51,824 nucleotides of DNA from Beroe ovata (GCA_946803715.1 CAMPET010000005.1:731604-783427); one strand, 5' to 3'; shown: positions 1 through 11,239, counted from the first letter of the stretch. The notes: generated from the letters alone by a model not told the origin. Translations and numbers: made by a program.

Positions 1-125
1 GTTTAGTGCTGCTGTGGTTTGGTGCTGCTGTGGTAAGTGCAACTGTGGTAAGTACTGCAACTGTGGTAAGTGCAACTGTGGTAAGTGCAACTGTGGTAAG
101 TACTGCTGTGGTAAGTGCTGTCATC
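1..125. repeat. Minisatellite, unit of about 15 bp
   Basis: The first 125 bases are an imperfect tandem array of a unit close to GTGGTAAGTGCAACT, with shorter variants containing GTACTGCT or GTGCTGCT. The array runs off the left edge, so its full length is unknown. No coding sense is apparent. Confidence 0.85.
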
Positions 126-1003
126 TCATCATAACGATCTAGGCGACTTATCATCTGGATATTCTCACACATTTCGACCAGATAAATGCAGTCATTGCAC
201 TGGCGCGGTCATCACTTAACCCTCAATTGATTAGTCAGAATCTCTCGCACTCTATAAATATATGTGCTGGTTCGAAATTGAAAGCTCAATATGTCCTTCT
301 TTTGGCGCTTGGTCTTAATTTCATAGCATTATTCAAGTTTATGATAAATATGGAAAGGTGCAATAAAAACCACGTGATCCATGCAAAATTTGTTCAGTCA
401 ATTTTATGGAGGATATCTTTAATGAGAATCACATCTGCCATCGTCCCAATCTCATGTCCTTTTAATTTAGACTCCTGAACAATTAATAAATATTGATATT
501 GATGCTGCTCATGATAAGAATGCGGTGCACTGCAACGTCAGCTCACTGAAAGTTTTGTGTTGCGTTATTAGTCACGCGCTATATTATAGCACCAGATTTC
601 TAGCAATCTCAGTCCATTCTGAGTATGGTTTAATGCTGTTGCTTACTGCGCCTTATGGTTTTTCAAAGAATCGATCGTTTATTCTACCAATATATTAAAA
701 TCACTTTTTAGATCATTTGGTCAAGCTGTATCTATATTCGATCGGGCCAGTCAGACGAAGCATCAACGCATTAAAATAGGGAACACATTGCCATATAGAC
801 ATTTTTTCTTGGGCTGTAGTTATATTGTCTGGGATTGCTGGTATTATACAGCAGGCAGAATATTCAGTTGGACGCTGGTTATGTTGTCTGAGGGCATATT
901 CTTTATTGTTGGACCATTTTGCCCGCTGGCTCTTGCGATGTCTGGGAAAATAAATTTTTCTAAAATATGAAACAATTCTCGGAGTCCCATATGAATGACA
1001 CGG
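126..1003. other. Intergenic stretch, nothing recognised
   Basis: AT-rich sequence with only short open frames that lack ATG starts, splice context or recognisable protein. It may hold a 5' untranslated exon or promoter of the receptor at 1177, because that gene has a strong splice acceptor just before its first ATG, but I could not identify one. Confidence 0.5.
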
Positions 1004-1135
1004 GCGTCGACCAGTACTATATTATCAATATTAGTGTTTTATGATATCAGTTGATATTAGTGTAGGACGAATGATGCGTCGGCCAGTACTATATTATTGA
1101 TATTAGTGTTTTATGATATCAGGACGAATGATTTT
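1004..1135. repeat. 72-bp tandem duplication
   Basis: A segment starting GCGTCGACCAGTACTATATT and ending near TTTTATGATATCAG is repeated after 72 bases, where it starts GCGTCGGCCAGTACTATATT. The two units differ by a few substitutions and a missing internal piece in the second. Confidence 0.8.
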
Positions 1136-1176
1136 TTGAAGTATATGACTCCCTTCTCTCCCCCTTATGTCAGGCA

Positions 1177-3517
1177 ATGAACGATGCTCTGTGTGACAAT
1201 TTCTTTGGGTTCCTGGCCCTGTTTTGCTTCCTATTCGGTAGCATTGGTAATATCGTCTCCCTGGTCTATTTCCTCCAGAGCAAGGGTAACCTCTTCCGGG
1301 TTACACAGATCCTATACACGTACATCGCTACCATCGGTGAGTGTGTATGTGTATGTATGTGTGTGTGTGTGTGCATGTATGTGTGCGTGTGTTTTATATG
1401 ATATATGCCGTTGCTTGCAACTATTGTAGTGCTTGTTAAAGACTCCGAAATAATTTACAACTATTCCTCCTCAGATCTACTGACGTGTGGCCTGATGCTT
1501 CCGATCGCGGCGTCCACCCTTACGTTCAGGAAGCCGCTCTTCTTCGCGGACAGTGTGTTCTGTAACATCCACGGTTTCCTGTGGAACATAACGAGCCGGC
1601 TGTCCATATTCCTCGTCATGGTACTGAGTATCACCCGGACAGCATTCCTCACCATGCCCTTCAAGAAAGTCAGCACCAAAGCAGTCCTTGTCTCCATCTT
1701 CGTCTACTGCATCATCCAGGTTAGTGGTCACAACTTACATCCGGTTTATTTCTTTCCACATAATTATACGCAAAGTTAGCGGCATAGAACCGAGGTGAGT
1801 TTAAAAGGGAGAGCACTTAGTAAATGCAATCGTCGTCAATGTGGGTGTGTTTCAGAACACGTGAGTTGAGCGTCTTATAAACCTCTGGGGGGGGGTTGAA
1901 TATAGTATTTTAGAGTTTGTATGAGGATACGCCGCCTTCAGTACCACGACAGACGACTTATTTATCAGCCGTATTATTCGCACTAATATTGATAATATAA
2001 TGCACGTAGTAAATGTGAAACAGTTGGAGCTACTTTCCTCTCCCATGGGATCGGGTCGTTTTAGCGACTTAAAGTGGCGCTCTCCCTTGTCACGTGATCT
2101 TATCACGTCATACACACGTGTGTGGAGAGAGAGGGACCACAGAGAGAGAGAGGATTGAACAAGGCCGGAAATTGCACGTGATTACGCAGGTTGCTATGGT
2201 TACCTATAATAATACCACCACGAGAGCACCATAGACGGGATGTTTTGTGTCAGCTTGACACGTGTAATGGGCAATATGTCTAGTGAATGGAGCATTATAG
2301 CATTATATCCAGAGCTGTTCTACCCCTCGAGATGATCCGGTGAAATAAGATTCAATAACCGAGTAGATTTATGTTGATCACGTGTACGTTGTACGTGGAA
2401 ATATGAATCTGTTGGTAGAGAAATGGACATGGCTCTCCGCGGTTTCTGAATGGTGTACGAGGGGCAGTTGATGCCACGCCCATTTGTGTGTAAATTGCGG
2501 AATCAATAAAATTGCGGTGTTCTGATATATGATTGCTCTGATAGTAATATCAAGGTGTCTTATATAAGGTATCTCAAAGTCGTTTAAATTGTGGGGACAA
2601 GTTATGATCTTAACATATTATGATCTTTTCGATATAAGAGGATGCATGTATTTATTTACCCGTCTGTTTAATAACATCTCTCGACGGTTATAACATCAAG
2701 TTATTTCATGTTTAATATTCGTCAAACCAACGTTTTAATTAGAACATATATTACGGGGGGGTGAATTTCTCGCAATGATAAAGGTTAAGATCACCATAAG
2801 TCCCGCTGATCCCCCAATCGGCCATCACCTCAAACCCCACTGCAGGTGGTTCAGGCGGCGATACCCTACATGGCTGATGTGGCGTACACATACGAGCGAC
2901 ACCATATTCGGTGCACCTGGTTTATATTCGATGTATCCTCCTCGGGCACGATATCCCATCTTCTCCACGCGCTCCTGGTCATCATTCCCATCCTGATACC
3001 CATATTCCCTGTCACCATGTCCTGCATCATCTCTATCCGGGCCATGTTCTTTGCCGTGAAGTCGCCCTCCGCTCCGAATTCCCAGAACGGGCCGCTACCC
3101 AGCAAGAACCGGGGGAAGCACAAGCGTCGGGCAACGGTCACCATCCTAATTCTCACGATAGTGTACGTGATATTCAACCTGCCGCCCAGCCTGACCGCCA
3201 TCATCATGCTGGTGGACGACACTATCATGCACTGGGATACCTTCTACTACTTCATGAACTTCCAGGAGGTGCACTGCGTGGCCCTCAACGCGTGTCTCAA
3301 CCCCCTTATCTACCTGCTCACGATGCACCAAATGAGGACATTCTTCAGGGAGGGAGTAGAGAAGGCCAGGAACCACTTTTCCCGCTCTGTCATGCACCCT
3401 GGTGATAACTACTGGGGCTCAGGGGCGTCCAATGCACGCAGATCACGGGCCATTGAGATGAATAATCATGCTGGTCAGAGCAATGGTAATCATGCTGCCC
3501 GCATTGACACTGTTTGA
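1177..3517 (+). CDS. Class A (rhodopsin-like) G-protein-coupled receptor, three exons
   Basis: Exons 1177-1336, 1475-1719 and 2846-3517 join in frame to 358 residues. The junctions are GTGAGT donor/CTCCTCAG acceptor and GTTAGT donor/CTGCAG acceptor (CAG at 2852-2854 is an in-frame alternative). Seven hydrophobic segments are visible. Class A landmarks are GN in TM1, an aspartate-leading TM2 (residue 54), the TM3 cysteine (83), paired prolines in TM6 (NLPPS) and NPLIY in TM7 (287-291). The DRY position reads T-R-T (107-109): the arginine is kept but the acidic residue is lost, which often changes receptor activation. A long basic third intracellular loop precedes TM6. A pyrimidine-rich acceptor ending TTATGTCAG lies just before the ATG, so an upstream exon is likely, either 5' UTR or a longer N-terminus. 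The ligand cannot be inferred. Confidence 0.88.
1340..1395 (+). repeat. GT-rich microsatellite in receptor intron 1
   Basis: Imperfect (GT)n with interspersed AT and GC steps directly after the donor site of exon 1. Open frames that read through it encode only Cys/Val-rich sequence and are not genes. Confidence 0.9.
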
Positions 3518-3529
3518 TTGGCGAACGTG

Positions 3530-3975
3530 CAGGGGAGAGAGTGGACACTAATAGAGTGGAAATTGCTTGAGAATGGACAGTGGGAATTGAAAGTGGACCG
3601 TTTTTCATGCAATGCGGGCACTCAAAGTGGACACTGGACAGTTGCCATTGTTTGACAATGGAGTCTTTTTGAGTGTGAGTATTTTGGATAGCAAAAGTAG
3701 ACATTTATGAAAGTAGTCCCTGTTTCAAACATTACAGTGGTGAGCAGGTGGTGAGTGGACACTGGACAGTGAGATGGGGCAGTATAGTTGAGAGTGTACG
3801 AGTACAGCTATACTGGGTGGGTGGTTGAGATCACTGGACAGTGGACACTTACCGAGAGTGGACAATGCTAAGTTTATTCACTGAATGGAGGGTAAAGTTG
3901 AACACTGGAAATTTGCAACGGCTGCCGTGTGTATGATTATACACCTCTTAGTTAGAGTGTGTGGACACTGTGATG
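3530..3975 (+). repeat. Dispersed GTGGACACTGGACAGT motif cluster
   Basis: The motif GTGGACACT or TGGACAGT, or a close variant, recurs irregularly in the 450 bases after the receptor stop codon, for example near 3540, 3621, 3755, 3837, 3858 and 3957. Spacing is not constant, so this is a decayed minisatellite or a scattered motif. A related stretch occurs near 19345. Confidence 0.6.
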
Positions 3976-5208
3976 AAAATGGAAGCTGTTGTAATAACCG
4001 CACACTTTCCCATACTGAGTTAACTATGATGCTGAAACTGCTGAACGGAGCCGCTCTTACGTTACATTCTAGGATACGTGTCTCCATAATCAGCTCTCGC
4101 GGTGTGTTGTATGTCATTCCCATATTGTTGAGAAAGGATTGCACACCGTAGTATGATAATGACCCTCATGTTTCATGAAGCCATGATCTTTTCAATTTCA
4201 GCAATCTAATTATAGTATCGCTGGCTGAGTTGCTTTATCGCTCCGAAACAAAAAGAGACCTGTGTTCTGCAAGTTCGAACTATTTAGTGATCGATTTCCA
4301 AGCTCGTTCGATCTAGGAAAGTCCATGGTAGGAAGTCCCAATTTGCTACGCTGGTTTTTATTCAGCAAGACTTCCATGAAACAAAGTTAGCTACCTTTCC
4401 CAGTTAGTTCGAGCTCACAAACACAAAAGTCTCAGACAATCTTGTTTTTGTGTTCATGTTGCTGCTCGCTCATCATGGATTTGTATGATCTTCTTTCCCT
4501 AAAAAATCATGCATTTTCAGATATCAAATATTCATCATGCTGCCTCTGAATATAGCTATAACTTAATGATGTTCAATATTTTGTCGAGAACCAAGAGTAC
4601 CCATTTTGTCCCCCTCATATATGAATTCCACAGTTCAATCGAGGCGCGGGATCAAATCTCGTGGTCAATAACAATTCATGGTTTGACGACTTCCTCCTCG
4701 CATATGTATCCATGGCATGCATCTTATTAAACAATGTTACACATGACAGACTCCCTTTTATCATGGGCAATCATAATAACACGTCATGCTCAGGGCTAAA
4801 TGACTTGTTGTCGGTTTAGAGTTCAGACAGCACCAGTTTATTGTGATATCTAACTTGGTGCGAACACTGAAGTTTGTCTCATGTTCAAACAGAGGGTGTG
4901 GTTGGGACTTCCAGCTATCAAAGCACATTTGTTGCCACATTTTCATGGTCGGTAGAAAAAAATCGGGGTGGTTTTGTCTGTTGAATATGAACGTCAGTTC
5001 AAACATAACATTGTGTGTTGCACATAGCATACTGCACATGCAATTTATCAAATCACGTCTAGACTTCCAGTGACGCTGTCATGTTATATAGCCAAGACGA
5101 TGGCTAGAAATTACAGTTCAAAGTCTGATCACCATTACAGTGTGGCTTCTAGTTCTATACAAACATTATGATATTTATGAACTAGTATTATATAACGACG
5201 AACATTAC
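3976..5208. other. Intergenic stretch, no supported gene
   Basis: Only short, mutually overlapping open frames of 70-96 residues on both strands. None has a recognisable motif or splice context. I looked on the minus strand for zinc-finger exons continuing the PR/SET gene at 5209-6037 and saw no C-x-x-C...H-x-x-x-H pattern. Confidence 0.45.
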
Positions 5209-6037
5209 CTGAATCTGGGTGGAGTCCTATGAGTGGTCGTTTATTGTCACTGCTATACCAAACAAGCAGCTCCTCTCCCGGCTCAATTGTACGGCAAGCC
5301 CTGTCAAATGGACAGTCGTATCAGTTCATATAGTGCTATCAGTCGATAGTATAGGCCAATGGTCAGAGATCCAGCTAACAGCACTAACTGACGAATAACA
5401 TGTTATCTCCACATTGTGTAAATATGCACTGTATTCAAACCTGTAGTAGATCTTCCCGAGGTTTTGGAATACTACCATGTTCTGTTCCTTTTCGGTGCGA
5501 GCACATCTGATAAACCTCATCCAGTTAGCCTGTCCCACGCTCCCACCATCCACATAGTGAGATATAGCACCTTTGGAATCGTATACCTGGGAGTACGGAC
5601 GGGCTTGGAAAATCTACGGACTTCAACATTTGAATCCAATATGGTGATCATCGCAGAATGGCGAGTTTTTTCCATCAACCTATCGTGATTACGCAAATTC
5701 AAAATCATCAGTTTGACAAAAAAAATTTCAAATGATATGAAGGTTCATTGAAGCTATCACGACCATTAACATCATTCCATTCCTCATAAATGGCGGTAAT
5801 TTTTCTTTGTTTTTTTTGTTAAGGTAGAAGTAGATTTTTGAAAAAAAAACAAAAATGTATGTTGACCCCGCCCCAATGTGTCCGCACGTGCATCGCGCAG
5901 TGAGCAGTTACCTCCCAAGCCAGGCTTGTGTCTCTGATCTCCTTGATATTCCTCAAGCTCACAACTTTACCATCGTATGGACCCACCCACATTCCTGCAG
6001 GAAATGAACTCAGGTGTAATTGTATCTCCCATTTAAT
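5209..6037 (-). CDS. PRDM9-type PR/SET domain, three consecutive exons of a partial gene
   Basis: Three minus-strand exons join in frame: 6037 (or 5994)-5912, 5586-5441 and 5300-5209, each with GT donor and AG acceptor. In order they read [11 protein letters not shown], then YVDGG...ANWMRF followed by ...[16 protein letters not shown], then [15 protein letters not shown]. These are the hallmark strands of the PR/SET methyltransferase fold. The order GPY-DG, YVDG, ANWMR, EQN, YYR-CR and PGEELLVWY is closest to vertebrate PRDM9/PRDM7, histone H3 methyltransferases whose DNA targeting comes from C-terminal zinc fingers. No fingers, KRAB or SSXRD segments were found here, and the last exon ends with an open frame at a GTAATG donor. 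The gene therefore continues downstream in undetected exons or is a remnant. The first exon has two possible acceptors, at 5995 and 6038; the longer form keeps the frame. Confidence 0.8.
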
Positions 6038-6287
6038 CTTGCAACAAAATTGATACAGAGAGTTGAAAACCACATAACAAATGCCTACACATTCTTTATC
6101 CTCGATACAATTTGTGTGTTTCAACTTTCAATGTTACTGTCATGAACAAGTGATAGCATATATTTGATTACTTGAGTATGAAGTACGAGTTTAAACTTTT
6201 CATAACTTAACAACGTATGATATTCTCCTCCGCAAGGCACGAAGTCTCACATATCGACTATCGAGGCTGATATTGTAAGCACCTAGA

Positions 6288-7679
6288 ATGGCTCCCCTGC
6301 TCGATTCTGGCTCGAATCCTAGCATGGATCCCACTGCTGCTGTAGATCTGCCCCTGATATGGGACAGGAGAAGCCTCCTCCTCACAGCCCTAGCTGTCCT
6401 GATCAAGATGGGGGATGGAGTTGAGATATACCTCCCTGGGGTTATCACCCAGGAGTTGTCCTGCGAACTAGGACTCTCCGACACCTATGAGGGCATCCTG
6501 GCGGTGGTCCTCTTTTTCACCATCGCCCTGTCTGTCTCAGTGGCGATACCCGTGATGCAGCGAGTGAGGGAGAAGAGGACACTCCTCTTGTCCCTCTACC
6601 TGTCCATTCTCTCGGCAGTGGTGTGTGCTGCTGTCCCCAACTACTGGACTCTTGTCATGTCACGGACTCTGCTCGGTCTGTGCATCGGACTGAACAATTC
6701 GACAATTGGTGTGTTCCTTGCCAGACAAATCCCTAGGAGGGACACTTTTCTAAAGAGTATATTCATATCGGATGGGTTGGCTGTCCCAGTTGGCGGAACA
6801 TACGTGGCTCTCCTCGGGTGGTTGCTATTGGAACCGGTGGGCTGGAGGGTTTTCATACTGCTGACATCACTTCCCCTCTTCATTCCTCCCCTAATACTAC
6901 TTCATAGCAACTTATTCGCTAAGAAAGAGGAGCAGCGCGGTGTCGTGAATAAGAATTCAGACCCGAATCGCCAGGAGAGGGAACCGCTCAACCACACAGA
7001 AAATACAAATCTTGTGGTAATGAGACAAGCTGTTACTGAGGGTGAATTGGAGGCTGAAACCCAGGTTACCGACTATTGTGCGAGGGTGATTAAAGTATGT
7101 ATGTTCTCATGGTGTAATTTTTTCATCGGATACAGCACAATCATTCTCCTGCCTTGGTTGATGAGAAGTTTGAACACCGCCACTCATCTTGAATCGGATG
7201 ACGGACTTGTTCCCAAGTGTGAGTTCAAGCTGTATGGGTATGACTTCCTCATAGTGGCAGTGGTAAATGGTGTTGCAAATATTGTCGGGCGACCCATTGG
7301 TTACGTTATGTGTACACGATTACGCTTCTCAGTCCTGCAATCAACACTTTTCACTTCAATGGTCGTCTGTTTTGCTCTTCTCCTTGTCACAGACTCTCTC
7401 CTACTCTCTGTGTTACTCCTAGGGGTGTCGAAGTTTGTGTATTCCATACAAGCGGTGGAAATGTCACTCTTAACATACGATTATGAATACTTTGGGAGGT
7501 CAGGCTTGGAGTTCGGAAGTGGTATATCCATTGCATGTGGCTATTTTGGAGTGTCAATTGCCACCACTGTTGCGGCATTCTTGAAGCCGCTTCATGCCAT
7601 ATCGATATTGCTGGGGGTAGCTACTATGGGTGTCATCGTCACTTTATCAATGACTGAGCGCAATCTCCAAACTCGATAA
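6288..7679 (+). CDS. MFS transporter, SV2/SVOP or SLC22-like
   Basis: Intronless frame of 463 residues with about twelve hydrophobic segments in two halves and a charged central loop (about residues 205-270), the plan of major facilitator transporters. The opening of TM1 (MGDGVEIYLPG, followed by a luminal Cys and LSDTYEG) resembles the organic-ion and synaptic-vesicle SV2/SVOP branch. The loop between TM2 and TM3 is basic (RVREKRT) but lacks the usual G-x-x-x-D-R-x-G-R-R. TM4 carries SRTLLGLCIG, and the C-terminal half has a matching ANIVGRPIG. The ATG at 6288 follows a purine-rich context. It sits head-to-head with the PR/SET gene, about 250 bp apart, so the two may share a promoter. The substrate is unknown. 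Confidence 0.82.
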   Translation: MAPLLDSGSNPSMDPTAAVDLPLIWDRRSLLLTALAVLIKMGDGVEIYLPGVITQELSCELGLSDTYEGILAVVLFFTIALSVSVAIPVMQRVREKRTLLLSLYLSILSAVVCAAVPNYWTLVMSRTLLGLCIGLNNSTIGVFLARQIPRRDTFLKSIFISDGLAVPVGGTYVALLGWLLLEPVGWRVFILLTSLPLFIPPLILLHSNLFAKKEEQRGVVNKNSDPNRQEREPLNHTENTNLVVMRQAVTEGELEAETQVTDYCARVIKVCMFSWCNFFIGYSTIILLPWLMRSLNTATHLESDDGLVPKCEFKLYGYDFLIVAVVNGVANIVGRPIGYVMCTRLRFSVLQSTLFTSMVVCFALLLVTDSLLLSVLLLGVSKFVYSIQAVEMSLLTYDYEYFGRSGLEFGSGISIACGYFGVSIATTVAAFLKPLHAISILLGVATMGVIVTLSMTERNLQTR

Positions 7680-7947
7680 CATAAACGGTGGGGGGGCGTG
7701 CCGACTGGATCTACAAAGCGAGAGTTGGCTTCAACCCTCACACTTACCACATGCAATTGTGGTCCTGCTTTGGACCCCAATTTCAAATCCGGGTATCGTT
7801 GAGCGACACGGGGCGACCTCGTCAGGGAATGTTGTACCATGGGTCAGAGTGGTGCAGCCTGGCAACTCGAGTGTCGTACCACCTGCGGAGAGTATTATTT
7901 CCTGGAAATGGGATTTTCATATTTCATTTGCTGTTTGCAACATGTTG
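7680..7947. other. Downstream flank of transporter
   Basis: Short overlapping open frames only; probably 3' UTR and intergenic sequence. No poly(A) signal or domain could be assigned with confidence. Confidence 0.4.
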
Positions 7948-8017
7948 AACATCAGATTCAAACTAAATAAGGCTACAATCTACATAATGTAGCCTTAATT
8001 GGTTTGAATCTGATGTT
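7948..8017. repeat. Long perfect-type inverted repeat (hairpin), 70 bp
   Basis: The arm AACATCAGATTCAAACTAAA, continuing through GGCTACA, is mirrored by TGTAGCCTTAATTGGTTTGA, continuing through TCTGATGTT. About 30 bases pair with two or three mismatches around a 10-base loop. It may be a miniature inverted-repeat element. The right arm lies exactly at the start of the 3-kb duplicated segment; the second copy begins with the last 11 bases of this arm immediately after an N. Confidence 0.85.
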
Positions 8018-8737
8018 ATTATACAATATACCCCCCACTTCGCAGAGAGAAGCTGATTTCAAGTTCAAATAATTAATAGTCTTGTCTAATGTCTATGTTA
8101 CTTTTCACAGAGCTATGATCTAAACACTGAATTACATTCATTATGCCCGGACACAGTGGAGTTAATCAAGGGAGTGGTCAATGTATACTGTAAGTGTACA
8201 GTTGTACACTGCACAGTGTACATTGAACGATACTTGCATGACCATGCGTAATGTCCCTATTGTCCCTCAAGCTGCTTAAGATAGAACGAAATTCAAGTGA
8301 AAACCCCTCAAATTTTCAAATCTGCAGTTCTGTATCATTCCACTCATGATATGTTCATGTCAAGGTATAATAGTGATCATATAATGGTGTCAAGCTGCTG
8401 CCTGTCTGATAGCAGTTCACACGTGTGTCCTGGCATCAATCTCCAGACAAAAAGGGCAAGACATATAGAATGTCTAATACCCTGAGGCTCGGTTCGATGT
8501 GACTATAATTTCAATCATTGGATATTGAACTTGAAGAAGTTATTTTTCTTTCTAAGGGGGGTGGTGGTGGGTCACGGGCTCACTAAGCTTATGAATGGGA
8601 GCCGATAATACTAGTGCGAGAGAGCGTGTAATATTACAATCATAGTGCTATTATCTATGATCCCGATTGAATGAAGTCAGCTGCTGCACTACGTCAAACA
8701 CTCTCTCGGTAGGAGGTGCTATATTTTACTCATTTGC

Positions 8738-8793
8738 TCCTCTCTCTCTTTCTCTCTCTCTTTCTCTCCNCTCTCTCTCTCTCTCTCTCTCAT
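8738..8793 (+). repeat. CT microsatellite
   Basis: An imperfect (CT)n tract containing one N. The equivalent tract in the second copy (12493-12546) has a different length and interruptions. Confidence 0.9.
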
Positions 8794-9866
8794 TGCACTG
8801 ACAACGTACAGTGTGCAGCAGGTAGACATTGTTCTGAACTGAGGTTTTATAATTTCGAGATTGAAATTAAATTTGTGGTGAACAATGTGCCAGTGTCATG
8901 TGATTGAATCATCGCATTTACGTCAGGAACGCGCGGGGCCGTGAGATCGGGATCAGATGATGCTGATACTGATGTTGATGCTGATACTGATAGTGAGGTA
9001 TAATAAGGTGAATATATAATCTCATGGTCTGGACTAAACCGGACCAGCTTGAGTCAAAATATCTGAATCAATGCACTTGTAGTTGTAGCCCTGTAAATAA
9101 CCAAAAAGAGCACGTGATTATTTTTAAGTAGCCGTATGATGGAATTGGTAAAAGCAGTGCGGTGGTTCAACATTTCATTTTGTAATTGCATATAAAACGT
9201 GGACTCAAAATGTAATCTAAAATGTGGTTTCACGCTAACATACGCCTGAAGAAGTGACGCCCCATGATTTTGCACGTAAAAGGTGCACACTGACACATAC
9301 AAATTACAAACACACGAACACTTACACATTGTGTCTTTTATGGACCGGGCAGCCGTTTCAGAAATGAATTTCTAGTTGATGACCGGATTTTACTTTTGTG
9401 TAAATGGTGAAGTAAAGCAACCTAAAGTCTATGACAGCAACAAGTCACGTCACACTTGTTTGATTAATTTCATATCCTCAATATTCTCACCAGATACATG
9501 AACATCGTTTAACGTGCTTATGCCACGTGATGATGTTTTCCCGGCATCGCGTACTTTACACGATCCATGTAATGAACCGTCACACACACACACAGTGCAA
9601 TGATTGACAACAACGCACGTATTTTACTCCACGATCACGTGACCAATGCTCTTCAGAAAGATATGTTAAGTACAACGTGCACTTCCTTAAACAGGCTCTT
9701 AACGATGGGTATGGGAAAAACAAGCAAGATCACTTCTGTTTAGAGTAAATGCGATGATAATGATTGAGGAGTTTCATACGATCACTGTCGAAACACTTAA
9801 CACATATGCTGTTATGTAGCAGCTGGGTGGGTTCAGCTTTGTCAATCATGTGCTTGCAACAACACG

Positions 9867-10310
9867 GTGTATGAATGTGTGTGTGTGTGTGAACTGTGCT
9901 TGTCTGTGTGTGTGAACTGTGTGTGTCTGTGTGTGTAATGTATGTGTACTGTGTGTCTGTATGTTTCACTTTCAGTTTGTGCCTGTGTTTGTAATTTTGG
10001 GTCTCTGTGTGTTAGCTGTGTATGATGTGTGTATGTGACCTGTGTGTTCGTATCTGTGTGTATATGAGTCTATGTGTGTGTCTGTCTTTGAGTGTGTACT
10101 GTGTGTGTGGTCGGGTGTGTCGCTTGTGTCTGTGCCTGTTTGTGTCTATGTTTGTGGGTCTCTGTCTGTCTATGTCTGTGTCTGTATGTGCCTGTGGGTG
10201 TGTCGGCCTTTGTGTCTGTAATTGTGTCTGTTTGATTTTGTGTCTATGTTTGTGGGTCTCTCTGTGTGTCTGTGTCTGTGTGTGTCTGTGGGACGTGGGT
10301 GTGTCGGTCT
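9867..10310 (+). repeat. GT/TGTC-rich simple repeat
   Basis: About 440 bases dominated by GTGTGT and TGTCTGTGTC steps with short insertions. The homologous tract in copy 2 (about 13605-13965) is shorter because a block of roughly 75-100 bases is missing. Long open frames across it on either strand are low-complexity artefacts. Confidence 0.9.
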
Positions 10311-10570
10311 TTGTCTGTGGGGTTACGTGGGTAGGTATGCTATGTAACCATTCAATGTGTATCAACTGCCATACATTATTATTTGGGTTTGGTTCAGCCT
10401 GTAGGCGTGTATTGCTCTTGAGTGTGATTGAGAGAATTCGGTGGGAAAGTGCTGAAAGTGACACCGTGACGTCGCTACAATACTGCTGTTATCTTAATCT
10501 TTGCAGATGGGGATTCTTGTTTGTACTCCACGGGAATCTGAACTATGACAACTGTATATTCATAACTCAC

Positions 10571-10944
10571 CTCCCCCATTGAGTACTTGGCTGTCAGTTA
10601 CAGGTGTCTTGGGCATGTCACCGCTCAGTAATATTCGTATCACATCCTTCACAGCTTCAATCATGGTAGGGTTGGAAATATCCATCTTCTGAAATTATGT
10701 CGCCATGGTTACAATGTCAAATATCAAACGTCACTAGCAGTAGCATCAGTTACCAAAGCTCGACTTCAGGCTCACCAAATCTCACCAAATCTCAGTATAT
10801 TTATATCATGTGATTGTGATAAAAATGTATTGGTCTTTCACATACCAAGCGTTCGCGGCGAAGAATTCGCTCCACAAGTGCGTAAACAATACTTCTGAAA
10901 CCGCAGACTATAGATGAAGTTACCATTAAAGTGAACGAAGCCAT
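10571..10944 (-). CDS. Unknown protein, first two coding exons (copy 1)
   Basis: Two minus-strand exons can be assembled. Exon 1 (10944-10846, 33 codons) starts MASFTLMVTSS, is hydrophobic at first and ends VERILRRERL before a GTATGT donor. Exon 2 (10688-10571) follows a TTTCAG acceptor with K-MDISNPTMIEAVKDVIRIL and ends before a GTGAGT donor in phase 1. The splice sites and amino-acid composition look genuine and the frame is kept in the second copy. The hydrophobic N-terminus could be a membrane or targeting segment. I do not recognise the family, and downstream exons were not found with confidence. A candidate downstream exon containing GENIEDMKLIKQ lies near 9470-9585 but has no good acceptor. 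Confidence 0.5.
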
Positions 10945-11167
10945 GACCGGTATAAATATGTTCCACGTGATGACGTACCACGTGACTATCAGTCACATGT
11001 CACGCACTGTCCTGTCCAAGTTTACAGGCTGTCTCACACTAACGCGTTACATTTTCTATAGGTGGATCACACTGCATCGTAACTCCAGCTGAGGGAGCTC
11101 CAGAGATAAGACAATGGTGAATAGAGCCTTACACCGGACTGTTACAAAGGTTGGTCCTTTGTTCACA

Positions 11168-11239
11168 TTGTAGGATTTTACCCTACCGTCGGTGCGCGCG
11201 ATAAAATCCCGCCAGCAAGGGTAGGGTGAAATCCTACAA
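11168..11239. mobile_element. 72-bp palindromic MITE with 9-bp target duplication
   Basis: The element begins TTGTAGGATTTTACCCTACC and ends GGTAGGGTGAAATCCTACAA, so the termini are inverted repeats with the tip TTGTAGG/CCTACAA. It is flanked by the perfect direct repeat TTGTTCACA at 11159-11167 and 11240-11248. A 9-bp duplication fits Mutator-like transposons among the common DNA transposon superfamilies. No transposase is encoded, so it would be mobilised in trans. A second intact copy is at 15956-16046. Confidence 0.85.

Larger units (their letters stand above)
8007..11134. repeat. 3-kb duplicated segment, copy 1
   Basis: This segment is near-identical to 11783-14786 along its whole length, apart from small indels and different microsatellite lengths. 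It contains a CT microsatellite (8740-8791, interrupted by an N at 8770), a GT-rich tract and two exons of an unknown gene. The copies diverge by scattered substitutions, as expected for alleles or a recent duplication. Copy 2 is flanked by N on both sides, which favours an assembly origin. Confidence 0.9.

Noticed and set aside
2911-3405. Plus-strand 164-residue frame inside receptor exon 3
   Set aside because: It overlaps the receptor exon in another frame and has no membrane segments or motifs.
9054-9329. 91-residue minus-strand frame, also partly present in copy 2 (12866-13048)
   Set aside because: Similarity between the copies only reflects the segmental duplication; the frame shortens in copy 2 and has no recognisable feature.
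10012-10582. Long open frames on both strands of the GT-rich tracts (also 13800-14227 and 51210-51636)
   Set aside because: They are low-complexity translations of simple repeats (Cys/Val or Thr/His-rich), change length between the two copies and lack gene context.
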